DNA from: an uncultured Collinsella sp.
Lineage (GTDB): Bacteria > Actinomycetota > Coriobacteriia > Coriobacteriales > Coriobacteriaceae
Reading direction: 5' to 3'
Length of the DNA: 24,671 nt
Assembly: GCA_902492755.1 (NCBI GenBank)
Contig: CABUNB010000034.1
Location: 1-24,671 of the forward strand
In this document: positions 8,167 through 15,650 of the stretch, one piece after another
Layout: each line of letters opens with the position of its first letter
Position numbering within the stretch: the first letter of the stretch is position 1
Notes under the pieces: model-generated
The model's database searches: none
What the model saw: the letters and a program-made list of their open reading frames with translations, nothing else
Told to the model about the DNA's origin: nothing
Translations under genes and position numbers: made by a program

Positions 8167-8547
8167 ATGGATGAGAACAAGATGGGATGGCGTGAGTATG
8201 CGCGCTATGCCGAGATGTCGGTCGAGGAGCTGGCGCACGATTGCGAGGTACAGGTGTTTCGCGCGACGGGTCCGGGCGGGCAGGGCGTGAACACGACGGA
8301 CTCTGCGGTGCGCATGAAACATGGGCCCACGGGGATTGTCGTGACGGCGCGTGAGAGCCGCAGCCAGTTTCAGAATCGCGCGAGCTGTCTGCGTAAGCTG
8401 CGCGCTGAGCTTGAGCGTCGCGGGCGTCCGCCACGCCGACGCGTAAAGACCAAGGTGCCTCAGCGCTCTCGCCAGCGCAGGCTCAGCGACAAACACTTCA
8501 ACGCCATTAAAAAGGCCAACCGACGCAAACCGGGCAGCGACGAATAG
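8167..8547 (+). CDS. Stand-alone peptide chain release factor-like (RF-1 GGQ domain) protein
   Basis: This 126-residue protein carries the peptidyl-tRNA hydrolysis loop of class I release factors (FRATGPGGQGVNTTDSAV; GGQ at residues 37-39) and a basic Arg/Lys-rich tail (RRRVKTKVPQRSRQRR). It lacks the codon-recognition domains of RF1/RF2. This layout is that of ArfB/YaeJ and related rescue factors, whose basic tail enters the mRNA channel of stalled ribosomes; a role in ribosome rescue is inferred. The start is ATG at 8167 with GAGGGGAGG upstream. An in-frame GTG at 8113 lies inside the palindrome and is rejected. The gene is enclosed by two palindromes. Confidence 0.82.
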   Translation: MDENKMGWREYARYAEMSVEELAHDCEVQVFRATGPGGQGVNTTDSAVRMKHGPTGIVVTARESRSQFQNRASCLRKLRAELERRGRPPRRRVKTKVPQRSRQRRLSDKHFNAIKKANRRKPGSDE

Positions 8548-8555
8548 CCTCCTCA

Positions 8556-8626
8556 TAAGTTGCGGTGAAATAGGGACTGTTTTGCGGCTTTAGATGCATA
8601 AACAGTCCCTATTTCACCGCAACTTA
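8556..8626. repeat. Perfect 27-bp inverted repeat (GGGAC-core hairpin)
   Basis: Bases 8556-8582 are the exact reverse complement of 8600-8626 with a 17-base loop. The arm contains GTGAAATAGGGACTGTTT. It separates the rightward GGQ gene from the leftward kinase gene and may end both transcripts, although no strong T-run follows. It shares the AGGGACTGT core with the 8111 palindrome. Confidence 0.85.
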
Positions 8627-8633
8627 GGGATGG

Positions 8634-9596
8634 CTAGTGGGTGGGGTGCCAGACGTGGAGGGCGCCGGCGAGGATGTCGACCTCGATGCGCGAGGCGACA
8701 ACGGGCTCGCCGTCGGCCTGGATGGGGTAGTCGGGCTCCTCAAAGGTAAGCTCGGCATGGCGACAGCGGCGCATGCGAACCGGTGGCAGCTTGGTATGGT
8801 GGCCATCTTTGGCCGAAAGGAACATGGGAAGCGCGACCGCGCGCGGAACGGGGCCGCAGGCGTAGCAGACGTCGAGTATGCCGTCACAGGGGTCGGCTTC
8901 GGGACAGATACGATAGCCCGAGCCATAGGTAGGACCCAGCTGAATCGCCATGACGATCGCCCTTACGCGCTCGGCGGGCGCGCCGTCAAAGCTGACTGTC
9001 ATGGGGTAGTTGCGATAGCGTAGGCCAAACTGTTCTAGTCCCGAAAGAGTGTAGAGCGGCGCGCCGGTGAGACCCGTCTTTTTGCGCAGCTCGGTGGTGC
9101 CCAGGCCGATGGCGGCATCAATACCGACGGAGACCGTCTGGTCGTAATACTCGACGATTGCCTCGCCACTGCCGCTTGCGGGGTTCCATGAGCGAATCCG
9201 CCCGATGTCCTGACGCTGCAGCTCGCAGGTAAGCAGCGCACCAAAATCCTTGCCGGAGAAATCTTCGATGCCGAGCGTCTGGGCAAAATCGTTGCCGGAG
9301 CCCACGGGCAGGACGGCAAGAGCGGGGCGGGCGTCCGCCTTTTGCGTCATAAGCCCGTTGACGACTTCGTGGATCACGCCGTCGCCGCCGAGTGCGATAA
9401 CAGTGCGATAGTCCGTTGCCTGGGCGGCAAGCTCCTTGGCGTGTCCCATGCGCTCGGTTAGCACCAAGTCAAACTGGGATGCGCGCGCGGTCATATCCAA
9501 AAAGCGCTGCAGGCGCTCGGCAACTTCGCGCGCCGCGCCCGACTGGGCGGCTGGGTTGGCGATGATGAGCGTGCGACCAAAATCAGTTGCGTGCAT
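8634..9596 (-). CDS. Diacylglycerol kinase family (YegS/DgkB-like) lipid kinase
   Basis: This 320-residue protein has the DAGK catalytic domain. The ATP-binding ALGGDGVIHEVVNGL has GGDG at 70-73, and LPVGSGNDFAQTLG lies at about 96-109. The C-terminal beta-sandwich half ends with the conserved QADGEP motif. It probably phosphorylates diacylglycerol or a related lipid at the inner face of the membrane. I chose ATG 9596 because GGGAG lies 7 bases upstream on the minus strand; in-frame ATG 9620 and GTG 9668 are less well supported. It follows the CLC gene by 86 bases on the same strand, so the two may be co-transcribed. Confidence 0.88.
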   Translation of the reverse strand: MHATDFGRTLIIANPAAQSGAAREVAERLQRFLDMTARASQFDLVLTERMGHAKELAAQATDYRTVIALGGDGVIHEVVNGLMTQKADARPALAVLPVGSGNDFAQTLGIEDFSGKDFGALLTCELQRQDIGRIRSWNPASGSGEAIVEYYDQTVSVGIDAAIGLGTTELRKKTGLTGAPLYTLSGLEQFGLRYRNYPMTVSFDGAPAERVRAIVMAIQLGPTYGSGYRICPEADPCDGILDVCYACGPVPRAVALPMFLSAKDGHHTKLPPVRMRRCRHAELTFEEPDYPIQADGEPVVASRIEVDILAGALHVWHPTH

Positions 9597-9682
9597 GGGG
9601 CGACTCCCGGCGTGTGACATGGCAGTGCGGTCGCGCTCAGGTCGAATTGCCCCCGATTGTGGCTGCACGGCGATTATTACAT

Positions 9683-11104
9683 CTACTCTATCAGGTCGTT
9701 GTGGCGCTCGATAGCATCCGCTACCGTACCGCCCTCATCCACAATAAGCGAACGGCGCTTGGGTGAGATGATGCGCTGGGCGGGGTACACGCCGCGGTGT
9801 CCGCCGGTTAGGTAGCTGATAAAGGCCACGATGACAAAGAACCCGGCGGCTGTGCCGTGGAACAGGTCGATGGCCATCATGCAGGTGGTGATGGGTACGT
9901 TGAGGCCGGCGCAGAACACGCCGAGCATGCCGAGAGCCGCCAGAAAACTGGGGTCGAGCCCGGTAAGGCAACCGATCCAGCCACCGAGTGCCGCACCGAT
10001 GCCAAACAGGGGCGTGACCTCGCCGCCTTGGAAGCCCGCGCCCAGGGTAAGCGCTGTGACGACCAACTTGATGGCTGCGTCCGCCAGGGTGGTGTTGCCT
10101 GCAAATCCGGCGCCGGAAAGCCACGTGGAAAGGCCAGCGTAGTCCCAGGCGTCGAGGAGGGTATAGGCGGCCAAAACCACGAGTGCGCCTATAAGTGCGC
10201 GAACGAGGTAATTGGTGATAAAGCGACCGTACAGGCTCTTGACGGTTCGAACCGACCAGGCAAAGAGGCGTGCCGTCAGACCGAAGATAATGGCGCTGAT
10301 AACAACGATGACGACCGTTTTGGGCGACATGGCGGGAACACTGGCGATGACATTCACTTCGTACTCGGTACCCAGGGCGAGTGATGTAAAGTAGCCGGTA
10401 AACGACGCGACCAGGCAGTAGATGCCCGCGGTGTAGTCGATCTTGCCGATAAAGCACATCTCCATGCCAAAGAAAGCTCCGGCAAGGGGCGAGCCGAATA
10501 CGGCGCCAAAGGCCGACGAGATTCCGGCGAGCATGAGGTCGTGGTGGTCATGCTTTTTGAGGTGGGCGAGGCTCGAGATGTTGCTGGCGATGGTGCCGCC
10601 AATCTGCACCGCAGCTCCCTCGCGACCGGCCGATCCGCCCGTTAGATGCGTGAGCGTGGAGCAGACGAAGGTGAGGACGGCCATGCGCATATGGATGAGG
10701 CGGGTGCCCAGAGCGGAGTCGATGACCAGGTTGTTACCGCGTTTGGCGGCAAGACCGTGGTTTTTGTACACCCATGCGGTGGCAACGCCCACAACGGGAA
10801 GAAGCGTGTAAATCCACGCATGGTGCTCGCGATAGTCGGTCGCGATATTCAGCGAGGCCAAAAACGCCCAAGCGGCAACGCCCATGGCAAGCGAGACGAT
10901 GACGACGAGTACGAGCAACTTGGCGCTCGCGAGTAGGTTGCGGGCGTTGCGGCGCGTGTCGGCAGCCAAGAGATGCTCGGAGCGGGTAAGTTGATGCCTG
11001 CCTGCCGTGATGACGTCGTTCAGGGAGAAAAAGCCGCCGTCGTCGAGCGGCTGGGGATGGTCTTGCGCCTCGTTTGCGCTTTCGGGTTTGTCGTTATGAG
11101 CCAT
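9683..11104 (-). CDS. CLC-family antiporter, probably the fluoride/proton (CLC-F) type
   Basis: This 473-residue polytopic membrane protein of the CLC family carries the gating-glutamate motif GGSAGREGAAVQ (E162). The usual GSGIP is replaced by GNNLVID (123-129). The usual GxFxP is replaced by GGEVTP (E362, T364), and the ion-binding Tyr lies in HRGVYPAQ (Y440). As I recall, the fluoride antiporter of Enterococcus casseliflavus uses E118, E318, T320 and Y396; all four align here at a constant offset of 44. Fluoride export is therefore likely. ATG 11104 has AGAGGA upstream; a further in-frame start at 11131 would fall in the -10 (TATAAT, minus strand 11139-11134). The leader is too short for a fluoride riboswitch. 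Confidence 0.88.
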   Translation of the reverse strand: MAHNDKPESANEAQDHPQPLDDGGFFSLNDVITAGRHQLTRSEHLLAADTRRNARNLLASAKLLVLVVIVSLAMGVAAWAFLASLNIATDYREHHAWIYTLLPVVGVATAWVYKNHGLAAKRGNNLVIDSALGTRLIHMRMAVLTFVCSTLTHLTGGSAGREGAAVQIGGTIASNISSLAHLKKHDHHDLMLAGISSAFGAVFGSPLAGAFFGMEMCFIGKIDYTAGIYCLVASFTGYFTSLALGTEYEVNVIASVPAMSPKTVVIVVISAIIFGLTARLFAWSVRTVKSLYGRFITNYLVRALIGALVVLAAYTLLDAWDYAGLSTWLSGAGFAGNTTLADAAIKLVVTALTLGAGFQGGEVTPLFGIGAALGGWIGCLTGLDPSFLAALGMLGVFCAGLNVPITTCMMAIDLFHGTAAGFFVIVAFISYLTGGHRGVYPAQRIISPKRRSLIVDEGGTVADAIERHNDLIE

Positions 11105-11314
11105 ACGTTCCTCTTTTAGGTTGCAACGCAAGCATTATAAAACGCGGTAAACGCGACGAGCCGGTGGGTTGGTTTCGATTCTGTTTCGTGGCTTGCGGCC
11201 GACAGGTGTATTTGCGGGTACAGGCCAAGTCGCGGTCGTGCGTCTGGGGATTATACTGAGACAAGCATAAAGAATCGGCGCCCCTGTTGTGCGCCGTGGC
11301 ATTAAGAGGTGCAT

Positions 11315-12568
11315 ATGGCAGAGAAACTCATTCCGCTGGAGGACGCGCAGTCGATTGTTCTGTCGCACGTTGCTCCGGCCGATCTCGTCGAGATTCCCGT
11401 GTGGCAGGCCACCGGTCTTCCCTTGGCGGTGGCCGACATCGACATCTCGCCGTTTGCCAACAGTGCTATGGACGGATATGCCGTGTGCTCGGCGGACTTG
11501 GCGCAGGCATCTGGCGAGGCGCCGGTGACGCTCGACGTTATCGGACACGAGGCCGCGGGCCATGTGTTTGAGGGCGCAATCGGCGCGGGCGAGACGGTCC
11601 GCATCATGACGGGCGCGCCGGTACCCGAAGGTGCCGATGCCGTGGTGAAGTACGAGATCGTCGATGTGCTCGACGGTGACGGCAACGAGGGCTCGCGTGT
11701 GAGGTTCTCGGCGCCGGCCAAGGTGGGGGAGAACGTTCGCTCGGCTGCTGAGGAAGCCCATGCCGGCGACGTCGTGATGCGCGCCGGCGAGGTTGTGGCT
11801 CCGGCGGGCGCCGGCCTGCTGGCGAGCGCCGGGTATGCGAACGTGAAGGTACATGCCGCTTCGCGCGTGGGCATTATCTCGCTGGGCACGGAGCTGGTCG
11901 CGCCGGGTGAGCTGCCGGCGCGCGGGCAGATTCGCGATTCCAACTCGTCGGCGTTGATGGCCGAAGCACTCGATGCCGGCGCCGAGCCCGTGTTCTACGG
12001 CATTGCACCCGATGATGAGCAGGCGATTGCCGAGCTGGTGCATCGCGCCACGCGAGAGTGCGATTTTGTCATTACGAGCGGTGGCGCCTCTTCGGGCGAT
12101 TACGACTATGTGACGGCGCTGGTCAGGCGCGAGGGCGAGGTGCTGTTCGACCGCATCTCGATGCGTCCGGGCAAGGCCATCACGTTTGGCTTGCTCGGGG
12201 GTAAGCCCTACCTGGGGCTTTCAGGTAATCCGGCCGCGGCGTATGTAGGCTTTGAGATGCTCGCCCGCCCGGCGATTCGTAAGATGCGCGGCTTTGCCGA
12301 GGGTGCGCGTCCCGTGCAACAGGCGACGCTCACGCATGGCGTGAAAAAGCGACAGCATCGCCGCTTCTTCGATCGCGCCACGGTTTTGCGCGACCCCGAG
12401 ACCGGTGAGTTGTTGGTGACCGAGGCTAAGACGCAGAATTCGGCGCTGCTCGGCACGATGCAGCGGGCCAACTGCCTGCTGCGTATTGACGAAGGACCGT
12501 GCGAGCTCAAGGCGGGCGACGTCGTGGATGTCGTGCGTGTCGACCTGCCTGAGGACGCCGTGTTGTAG
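11315..12568 (+). CDS. moeA: Molybdopterin molybdenumtransferase
   Basis: This 417-residue enzyme inserts molybdate into adenylylated molybdopterin in the last step of Mo-cofactor synthesis, in the cytosol. Visible motifs are PFANSAMDGYAV (46-57), MTGAPVPEGADAVV (98-111), the central MoCF-binding-type SGGASSGDYD (255-264) and LSGNPAA (302-308), followed by the C-terminal domain IV. The length is typical. ATG 11315 has AAGAGG at 11304-11309. An in-frame GTG at 11309 overlaps that site and is rejected. A TATACT at 11252-11257 may be its -10. mogA follows after 10 bases, so the two form an operon. Confidence 0.94.
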   Translation: MAEKLIPLEDAQSIVLSHVAPADLVEIPVWQATGLPLAVADIDISPFANSAMDGYAVCSADLAQASGEAPVTLDVIGHEAAGHVFEGAIGAGETVRIMTGAPVPEGADAVVKYEIVDVLDGDGNEGSRVRFSAPAKVGENVRSAAEEAHAGDVVMRAGEVVAPAGAGLLASAGYANVKVHAASRVGIISLGTELVAPGELPARGQIRDSNSSALMAEALDAGAEPVFYGIAPDDEQAIAELVHRATRECDFVITSGGASSGDYDYVTALVRREGEVLFDRISMRPGKAITFGLLGGKPYLGLSGNPAAAYVGFEMLARPAIRKMRGFAEGARPVQQATLTHGVKKRQHRRFFDRATVLRDPETGELLVTEAKTQNSALLGTMQRANCLLRIDEGPCELKAGDVVDVVRVDLPEDAVL

Positions 12569-12578
12569 GAGGAATGCT

Positions 12579-13058
12579 ATGGAGTTGAAGATATCGATCG
12601 TGACGTGTTCGGACACGCGCGATCTTGCACAGGACGAGGCTGGAGCCGTGCTCGAGGAACTCATCGTGGCGCAGGGATGGACGGTCTCCTCACACGTGGT
12701 CGTGCGCGACGACGTCAGCGAAATCGGTGATGCCATTGCGAAAGCCGCCGATGAGTGCCACGCCAATGTCGTGCTCACCTGCGGTGGCACGGGTCTTTCG
12801 ATGCGCGATGTGACGCCCGAGGCGACGCGTACCGTCTGCGACCGTGATGTGCCGGGTATTGCCGAGGCAATCCGTGCCTACTCCATGACCAAGACGCGCC
12901 GCGCCATGCTCACGCGCGCAGTGTGCATGCAGCGTGGGCATACGCTTGTCATCAATTTTCCGGGATCTACGAAAGCCGCCCGCGAAAGCTGGGAGGCCGT
13001 GAGCGACCAGCTGGAGCATGCGGCCCAAATGACGGCGGGCGGCGGGCACACCAAATAA
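12579..13058 (+). CDS. mog: MogA/MoaB-family molybdopterin adenylyltransferase
   Basis: This 159-residue MoCF-domain protein adenylylates molybdopterin ahead of MoeA. It shows the family loop TCGGTGLSMRDVTPEAT (GGTG at 69-72, D77, PEAT) and the C-terminal NFPGSTKAARE. The start is ATG 12579 with GGAGG at 12568-12572; the longer in-frame reading lies inside moeA and is rejected. It is translated from the same message as moeA and is followed by a terminator. MogA and MoaB cannot be separated on sequence alone; the operon with moeA supports the Mo-cofactor role either way. Confidence 0.9.
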   Translation: MELKISIVTCSDTRDLAQDEAGAVLEELIVAQGWTVSSHVVVRDDVSEIGDAIAKAADECHANVVLTCGGTGLSMRDVTPEATRTVCDRDVPGIAEAIRAYSMTKTRRAMLTRAVCMQRGHTLVINFPGSTKAARESWEAVSDQLEHAAQMTAGGGHTK

Positions 13059-13071
13059 GCGCACTACCTGC

Positions 13072-13106
13072 GGCGGAGCGACCTTACGGGCTGTTCCGCC
13101 TTTTTT
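13072..13106 (+). terminator. Intrinsic terminator of moeA-mog
   Basis: GGCGGA at 13072-13077 pairs with TCCGCC at 13095-13100 with extra inner G-C pairs, followed by T6. It begins 13 bases after the mog stop. Confidence 0.8.
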
Positions 13107-13135
13107 ATGCAGCGACAGCGGGGGCCGTTTCGTGG

Positions 13136-13203
13136 TTATCGGTAAAAGATAATTATCAGGTGAGGAATATTTATCGCAAACATTATTCGCACGAAAGTAT
13201 AAT
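13136..13203 (+). promoter_or_regulatory. modABC promoter region with repeated TTATC sites
   Basis: TATAAT at 13198-13203 is a perfect -10, 61 bases before the modA start. Upstream are three TTATC copies (13136, 13153, 13171) at 17-18 base spacing; the middle one is half of the palindrome GATAATTATC (13148-13157). A molybdate-responsive regulator could bind here, but these do not clearly match the ModE box I know. Confidence 0.4.
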
Positions 13204-13263
13204 CTAATTACAGAATAAAGCCCGTGGCGGGGTGCCCGGGCGTCGCGTTCGAAAGGGTTGAAC

Positions 13264-14136
13264 ATGTTCGATATGGTTTCTCGCCGCGGATTCGTCTCGC
13301 TTTCTGCTGTCGCTGCTGCCGGCCTTGGCCTTGCCGGCTGCTCCGGCAACAAGGCGTCCGAGCCGACTGGCTCCGATGCCGGTTCTGCTAAGGCATCTTC
13401 CAAGAAGGCTGTCGAGCTGCAGGTCTTCGCTGCTAACTCCCTCGAGAAGGCCCTGCCCGAGGTCCAAGAGCTCTACACCGACCAGACCGGCACCACGTTT
13501 GCCGACACGCAGTTTAAAGCCTCCGGCGACCTCGTCGAGCAGATGCGTGCCGGTGCCACGGTCGACGTGCTTATCACCGCTTCCAAGGGTACCATGGATG
13601 ACGCTGAGACCGCAGAGCTCGTCGACGCCGACACGCGTGAGGACATGTTCGTCAACGACCTCGTGATCATTCGCGCCGAGGGTTCCGACACCAAGGTTGA
13701 GGCCATCGCCGACGTCGCGAACCTAGACGGCAAGATCGCCATCGGCGACGCCAAGACCGTTCCCGCCGGTAAGTACGCCAACCAGGCCCTGGCTTCCGTG
13801 GGCCTCTACACCGGCACCGAGGGCGACGACGGCGAGTACGCGCCCGAGCTCGCCGACAAGGTCGCACTGGCCGACAAGGTTGGCACCGCTGCTTCTTACG
13901 TCTCTACAGGCGACTGCCTGGCCGGTTTTGTCTACAGCTCCGATATCTTCCGCTACGACGGCATCGAGGAGGCCTTTGTGTGTCCCGAGGACTCGCACAA
14001 GCCCATCGTGTACCCGGGTGCCGTTGCCGAGAGCTCCGAGCACGCCGACGAGGCCAAGGCGTTCATCGACTTCTGTCTGTCCAACAAGAAGGCCCAGAAG
14101 ATTTGGGCTAAGTACGGCTTTGAGCTTTCCGCGTAG
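13264..14136 (+). CDS. modA: Molybdate ABC transporter substrate-binding lipoprotein
   Basis: This 290-residue periplasmic-type binding protein is anchored as a lipoprotein. The signal peptide has a lipobox LAGC (acceptor C26) preceded by SRRGFVSL, a twin-arginine-like motif, so export may be by Tat. The mature part matches ModA: VFAANSLEKALPEVQ, FKASGDLVEQMRAGATVDVLITAS, the YVSTGDCLAGFVYSSD region, and a C-terminal FIDFCLSNKKAQKIWAKYGF. It captures molybdate or tungstate for ModBC. ATG 13264 has GAAAGGG six bases upstream; an in-frame TTG at 13258 overlaps that site. modB follows after 68 bases and modC after that. Confidence 0.92.
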   Translation: MFDMVSRRGFVSLSAVAAAGLGLAGCSGNKASEPTGSDAGSAKASSKKAVELQVFAANSLEKALPEVQELYTDQTGTTFADTQFKASGDLVEQMRAGATVDVLITASKGTMDDAETAELVDADTREDMFVNDLVIIRAEGSDTKVEAIADVANLDGKIAIGDAKTVPAGKYANQALASVGLYTGTEGDDGEYAPELADKVALADKVGTAASYVSTGDCLAGFVYSSDIFRYDGIEEAFVCPEDSHKPIVYPGAVAESSEHADEAKAFIDFCLSNKKAQKIWAKYGFELSA

Positions 14137-14204
14137 TGCGGCTTGGCGCGATAATTCCATCGTTTTGTGTTTCACTCCGTCCTTGTATTCGCTTGGAGCT
14201 TTTC

Positions 14205-15647
14205 GTGCTTAATAGATTCCGCATGCTTGTCGCCTGTGCTTTGACCTTCGCGCTTTGCTGGGTGCCGGGATTTGCGTTTGCTGGGGACGCTGAGGACGGG
14301 GCCCAGGTTGCTGCGACCGCTCATGGGCTTTCCTATGGGATCGAGGGTTTTGAGCGGTTGGCCAAGGGGACCGCTCGTGCCATGGAGGGCCAGCCTGAGG
14401 GCTACCGGTTTCCCGTTGACGAGGATGTGGACCTTGTAGTGGCGCCTGCTGCCGATCGCGTTGTGGTGTGGATATCGCCCAAGGCGGTCGAGAAGTATGG
14501 ATTGGATCCGCAGGATAACGAGTGCGTATCGGGTCTCAAGGCCCTCGTCTGTAAGCTCGACAGTGCAAACTGCATGGGAGGTGCGCAGCTAGGGGACGTG
14601 GATCTTCCTTGGTATGTTACGGCGGAAACAACGTTTGAGGCCGGCGGGTATACCTATGGCTTTGACGAGCGCGGTGCGGATGGGGACCGCTATGTGGTGA
14701 TTGCATCAGCCTCGGGTGATGCCAAGGGCGGCGCGCGTTGGCTTGATAGCGCTCAAATGGTAGAGGCATCGTCTGTCGTGTTGCGGGACGAGCGGGGGCC
14801 CTTGACCTCTCTGGCCTCCTTTTTGGGCGACATCGACTATCGCCCGTTTTTGGTGTCCATAAAAACGAGCGGCCTTGCCCTGCTGATTTCCTTTGCGCTG
14901 GGCCTGTTCGCCGCGTGGAAGACCATGGGTACCTCGAGTCGCATCAAGGGCCTGCTCGATTCGGTCTTCACGATTCCTATGGTGCTGCCGCCAACGGTCT
15001 GCGGCTTTCTGCTCCTCATGCTGTTTGGCCGCTCGACCGGAGTGGGCCAGTGGCTCATCGCGCACGGCGTCTCGCTTGTCTTTACCTGGCCGGCGGCGGT
15101 GATATCTGCCGTGGTGGTGTCGTTCCCGCTCGTCTATCGTACGGCACTCGGCGCCTTTGAGAGCCTCGACACGCAGATGCTCGATGCGGCGCGCACGCTG
15201 GGCTGGTCCGAGCGTCGCATCTTCACCAAGCTTATGATGCCCCTTGGGTGGCCTTCTATTGCCGCCGGTACGGTCCTCGCTTTTGCCCGCGCCATGGGAG
15301 AGTTTGGTTGCACCCTGTTCTTTGCGGGTAACTACGTCGGCATTACGCAGACCATCCCCATCGCCATCTACTTTGAGTGGATGGGCGGCAATACGTCGGT
15401 GGCCCTCTTTTGGGTCGTGGTCGTAATAGCGTTCAGCTTCCTGGTCATTCTGTTCATCAATATGTATACGGCGCATTCGCAAAAGTACCGTGAGCGCGGC
15501 CTGTCCCGCGCGGAGCGCAAGCAGGCCAAGCAGCTGGGCGGCCAGACCGATTCGCTCGACCCAGTCGGCGGCGATGCACTGCGTATCGATCGCGAGGCGC
15601 TGGCCGAGCTTATGCACGATGACACGGTCGCAAAGGGAGGTCGATAA
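14205..15647 (+). CDS. modB: Molybdate ABC transporter permease with a large N-terminal extracytoplasmic domain
   Basis: This 480-residue permease is about twice the usual ModB size. Residues 1-26 form a signal peptide ending AFA before GDAED. Residues about 27-213 form a hydrophilic segment with Cys 107, 116 and 123 and no family I recognise. From about 214 the usual permease helices follow, with the ABC-coupling EAA loop LDAARTLGWSERRIF (326-340) through WPSIAAG. The cytoplasmic tail of about 55 residues is charged. GTG 14205 has GGAG six bases upstream; an earlier in-frame start at 14136 overlaps the modA stop and lacks a site. The stop is 3 bases before modC. The extra domain probably contacts ModA or senses ligand outside the membrane (inference). 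Confidence 0.86.
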   Translation: MLNRFRMLVACALTFALCWVPGFAFAGDAEDGAQVAATAHGLSYGIEGFERLAKGTARAMEGQPEGYRFPVDEDVDLVVAPAADRVVVWISPKAVEKYGLDPQDNECVSGLKALVCKLDSANCMGGAQLGDVDLPWYVTAETTFEAGGYTYGFDERGADGDRYVVIASASGDAKGGARWLDSAQMVEASSVVLRDERGPLTSLASFLGDIDYRPFLVSIKTSGLALLISFALGLFAAWKTMGTSSRIKGLLDSVFTIPMVLPPTVCGFLLLMLFGRSTGVGQWLIAHGVSLVFTWPAAVISAVVVSFPLVYRTALGAFESLDTQMLDAARTLGWSERRIFTKLMMPLGWPSIAAGTVLAFARAMGEFGCTLFFAGNYVGITQTIPIAIYFEWMGGNTSVALFWVVVVIAFSFLVILFINMYTAHSQKYRERGLSRAERKQAKQLGGQTDSLDPVGGDALRIDREALAELMHDDTVAKGGR

Positions 15648-15650
15648 GCC

